From NCBI GenBank assembly GCA_018266765.1, contig JAFDZU010000092.1, positions 1-37,136 on the forward strand: 37,136 nt of DNA. The letters are read 5' to 3'. A program made the position numbers and the translations under genes. The notes beneath the pieces were generated by a model, which was given only the letters and a program-made list of their open reading frames with translations, was not told where the DNA came from and made no database searches. How positions within the stretch are numbered: the first letter of the stretch is position 1; every line of letters begins with the position of its first letter. This DNA is from Bacteroidota bacterium (lineage in GTDB: Bacteria; Bacteroidota; Ignavibacteria; Kapaibacteriales; UBA961). Positions 36,224-37,136 of this stretch are shown here, in pieces.

Positions 36224-36638
36224 GTTATTTGCTTGAAATGTTGAAAATATATGTACTCTAATAACTTAAAGCAATTTCTTATAAAGCAGGGCTTATTCTG
36301 ACTTAGGGTAGGGAATAAAAAACACACTACGATTTATTCACATTCCGTTTAAGTTGAAATAGAACTTTAAAAATGAACTATTAATTCATTGATTAGTTTG
36401 ACTGTGAAACGAAGCTATCTCTGTAATGATAAATGTGAATATCACGAAACTACTAAAATTATTTTGGAAATATGCATGGTTTCATTTTGATAGCACATTA
36501 TTTTTTAAAACCGTTCAAAATCTAAAATTTATCCACTTTACAATTCAAAAAGGCACGATTTTCGCGGGAAACCTCAAAAATCAATATTCTTGGACAACTA
36601 TTGCTCTGTGCTTAGAGTTAAATTCAGTATAATCGAAT
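36224..36638. other. Divergent intergenic region without evident gene
   Basis: This 415-nt AT-rich gap lies between the split propeller gene (minus) and the glycosyltransferase (plus). I see no convincing coding sequence, hairpin or TAnnTTTG element in it, though promoters for both genes must lie here. A 68-codon frame at 36426-36632 lacks a ribosome site and any family likeness. Confidence 0.5.
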
Positions 36639-37136
36639 ATGAATACACCCTCTCGTTATGGAATTGCAATCTTTCATGGAATTGGCGATATTCTCAATTG
36701 TACGCCGATTGCCAAGCAACTAAAACTCAATGAACCGAATTGTCATATTACGTGGTACACCGCCGCTAAATACCAATTTATTATAGAGCATAATCCTTAC
36801 ATTGATGAAATTATTACACTCGAAGGTGATGTTCTCTCCCTTGATAGTGAAATTCCCCGATTACGCACCGAACAACCTTGGACACGGTTTTTTACACCTG
36901 CTCCCTATATGAATTATGAAGTTTTGCCGGGTGGCTCGCTTTTGGATTTAATCAAAACAGCCGCAAAACTTGAATGGACTATACCGTTTATTCCCACATT
37001 TGCACTCACAGCCACCGAAAAAAAACAAGCCGGTGAATATTGGCAAACACTTCCCGAAGGAAAAAAAATACTTGTCGAAACTGAATTTTACTCTGAGCAA
37101 AGCCATTGGAAAGACGATTACGCCTTTGAAATGCTC
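36639..37136 (+). CDS. Glycosyltransferase family 9-like protein (5' part)
   Basis: The first 166 codons of a gene that runs off the window. The N-terminus has the GT9/ADP-heptose transferase pattern: a strand (YGIAIFHGIGDILNCTPIAK, about 6-25) with the Gly-Asp that follows the first beta strand, a second strand CHITWYTAAKYQFII, then NPYIDEIITLEGD. Such enzymes add heptose or another sugar to LPS core or surface glycans, with the first Rossmann domain binding acceptor. Residues 85-166 look lineage-specific, so the exact group is uncertain. The ATG at 36639 has no strong ribosome site, but the family likeness begins within six residues of it. Confidence 0.72.
   Translation, partial: MNTPSRYGIAIFHGIGDILNCTPIAKQLKLNEPNCHITWYTAAKYQFIIEHNPYIDEIITLEGDVLSLDSEIPRLRTEQPWTRFFTPAPYMNYEVLPGGSLLDLIKTAAKLEWTIPFIPTFALTATEKKQAGEYWQTLPEGKKILVETEFYSEQSHWKDDYAFEML

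Noticed and set aside
36426-36632. A 68-codon plus-strand frame just before the glycosyltransferase
   Set aside because: No ribosome site or family likeness, and an aromatic/Ile/Lys-rich translation typical of AT-rich noncoding DNA.

Overview
The window is low-GC DNA (AT-rich, particularly between genes) from a bacterium of the Bacteroidota/Chlorobiota (FCB) assemblage. An Ignavibacteria- or Kapabacteria-like lineage is my best guess. Three things support this. Six exported proteins end in a type-A type IX secretion (T9SS) sorting domain. Several genes have Bacteroidota-type promoters (TTG, then about 19-22 nt, then TAnnTTTG). Long secreted proteins are built from BNR/Ycf48-like propeller repeats and HYDIN/ASPM-type Ig-like repeats. 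There is no rRNA gene, so the placement is an inference.

Layout. (a) 1-5284, minus strand: a tight four-gene operon with gaps of 3-10 nt, encoding a class III (GABA-type) aminotransferase, a nitrilase-superfamily amidase, a small VOC protein and a large Orn/Lys/Arg decarboxylase-family enzyme cut by the window edge. It looks like an amine or basic amino acid pathway. (b) 5285-6450: an AT-rich divergent intergenic region with a perfect 24-bp palindrome, then an unrecognised 199-residue protein. (c) 6606-14150: two large convergent genes for T9SS-exported proteins, separated by a strong bidirectional terminator. (d) 14214-17068, minus: a KimA-like APC permease with a cytosolic C-terminal domain, and a LOG-family protein. 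(e) 17392-26246, plus: a crotonase-family enzyme, two OmpA-domain proteins, a GH51-type arabinofuranosidase that is itself a T9SS cargo, a YVTN-propeller lipoprotein, and a protein equal to the first half of the fused mutase IcmF (B12 domain plus G-protein domain, no mutase domain). (f) 26274-30052: a methyltransferase, tRNA-Asn with its own promoter and terminator, a small exported protein, and a translationally coupled DUF2461/TIGR01777 pair. (g) 30053-36223, minus: a run of four exported-protein genes that is decaying. One is split by an in-frame TAA, and a small one is interrupted by a complete 1297-bp IS3-family element. (h) 36639 to the end: the start of a GT9-type glycosyltransferase on the plus strand.

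Most of the window is therefore cell-surface and secretome material interleaved with housekeeping enzymes. The crotonase and the IcmF-like chaperone/B12 protein both point to acyl-CoA metabolism, and the first operon to amine/amino acid metabolism. I found no CRISPR array, prophage or recognisable defence system. The points most worth following are the orphan IcmF half, the IS-split small exported gene whose two parts remain in one reading frame, the nonsense-interrupted T9SS gene, the OmpA-like protein with a Pro/Lys insert inside its domain, and the palindrome before the unknown gene.
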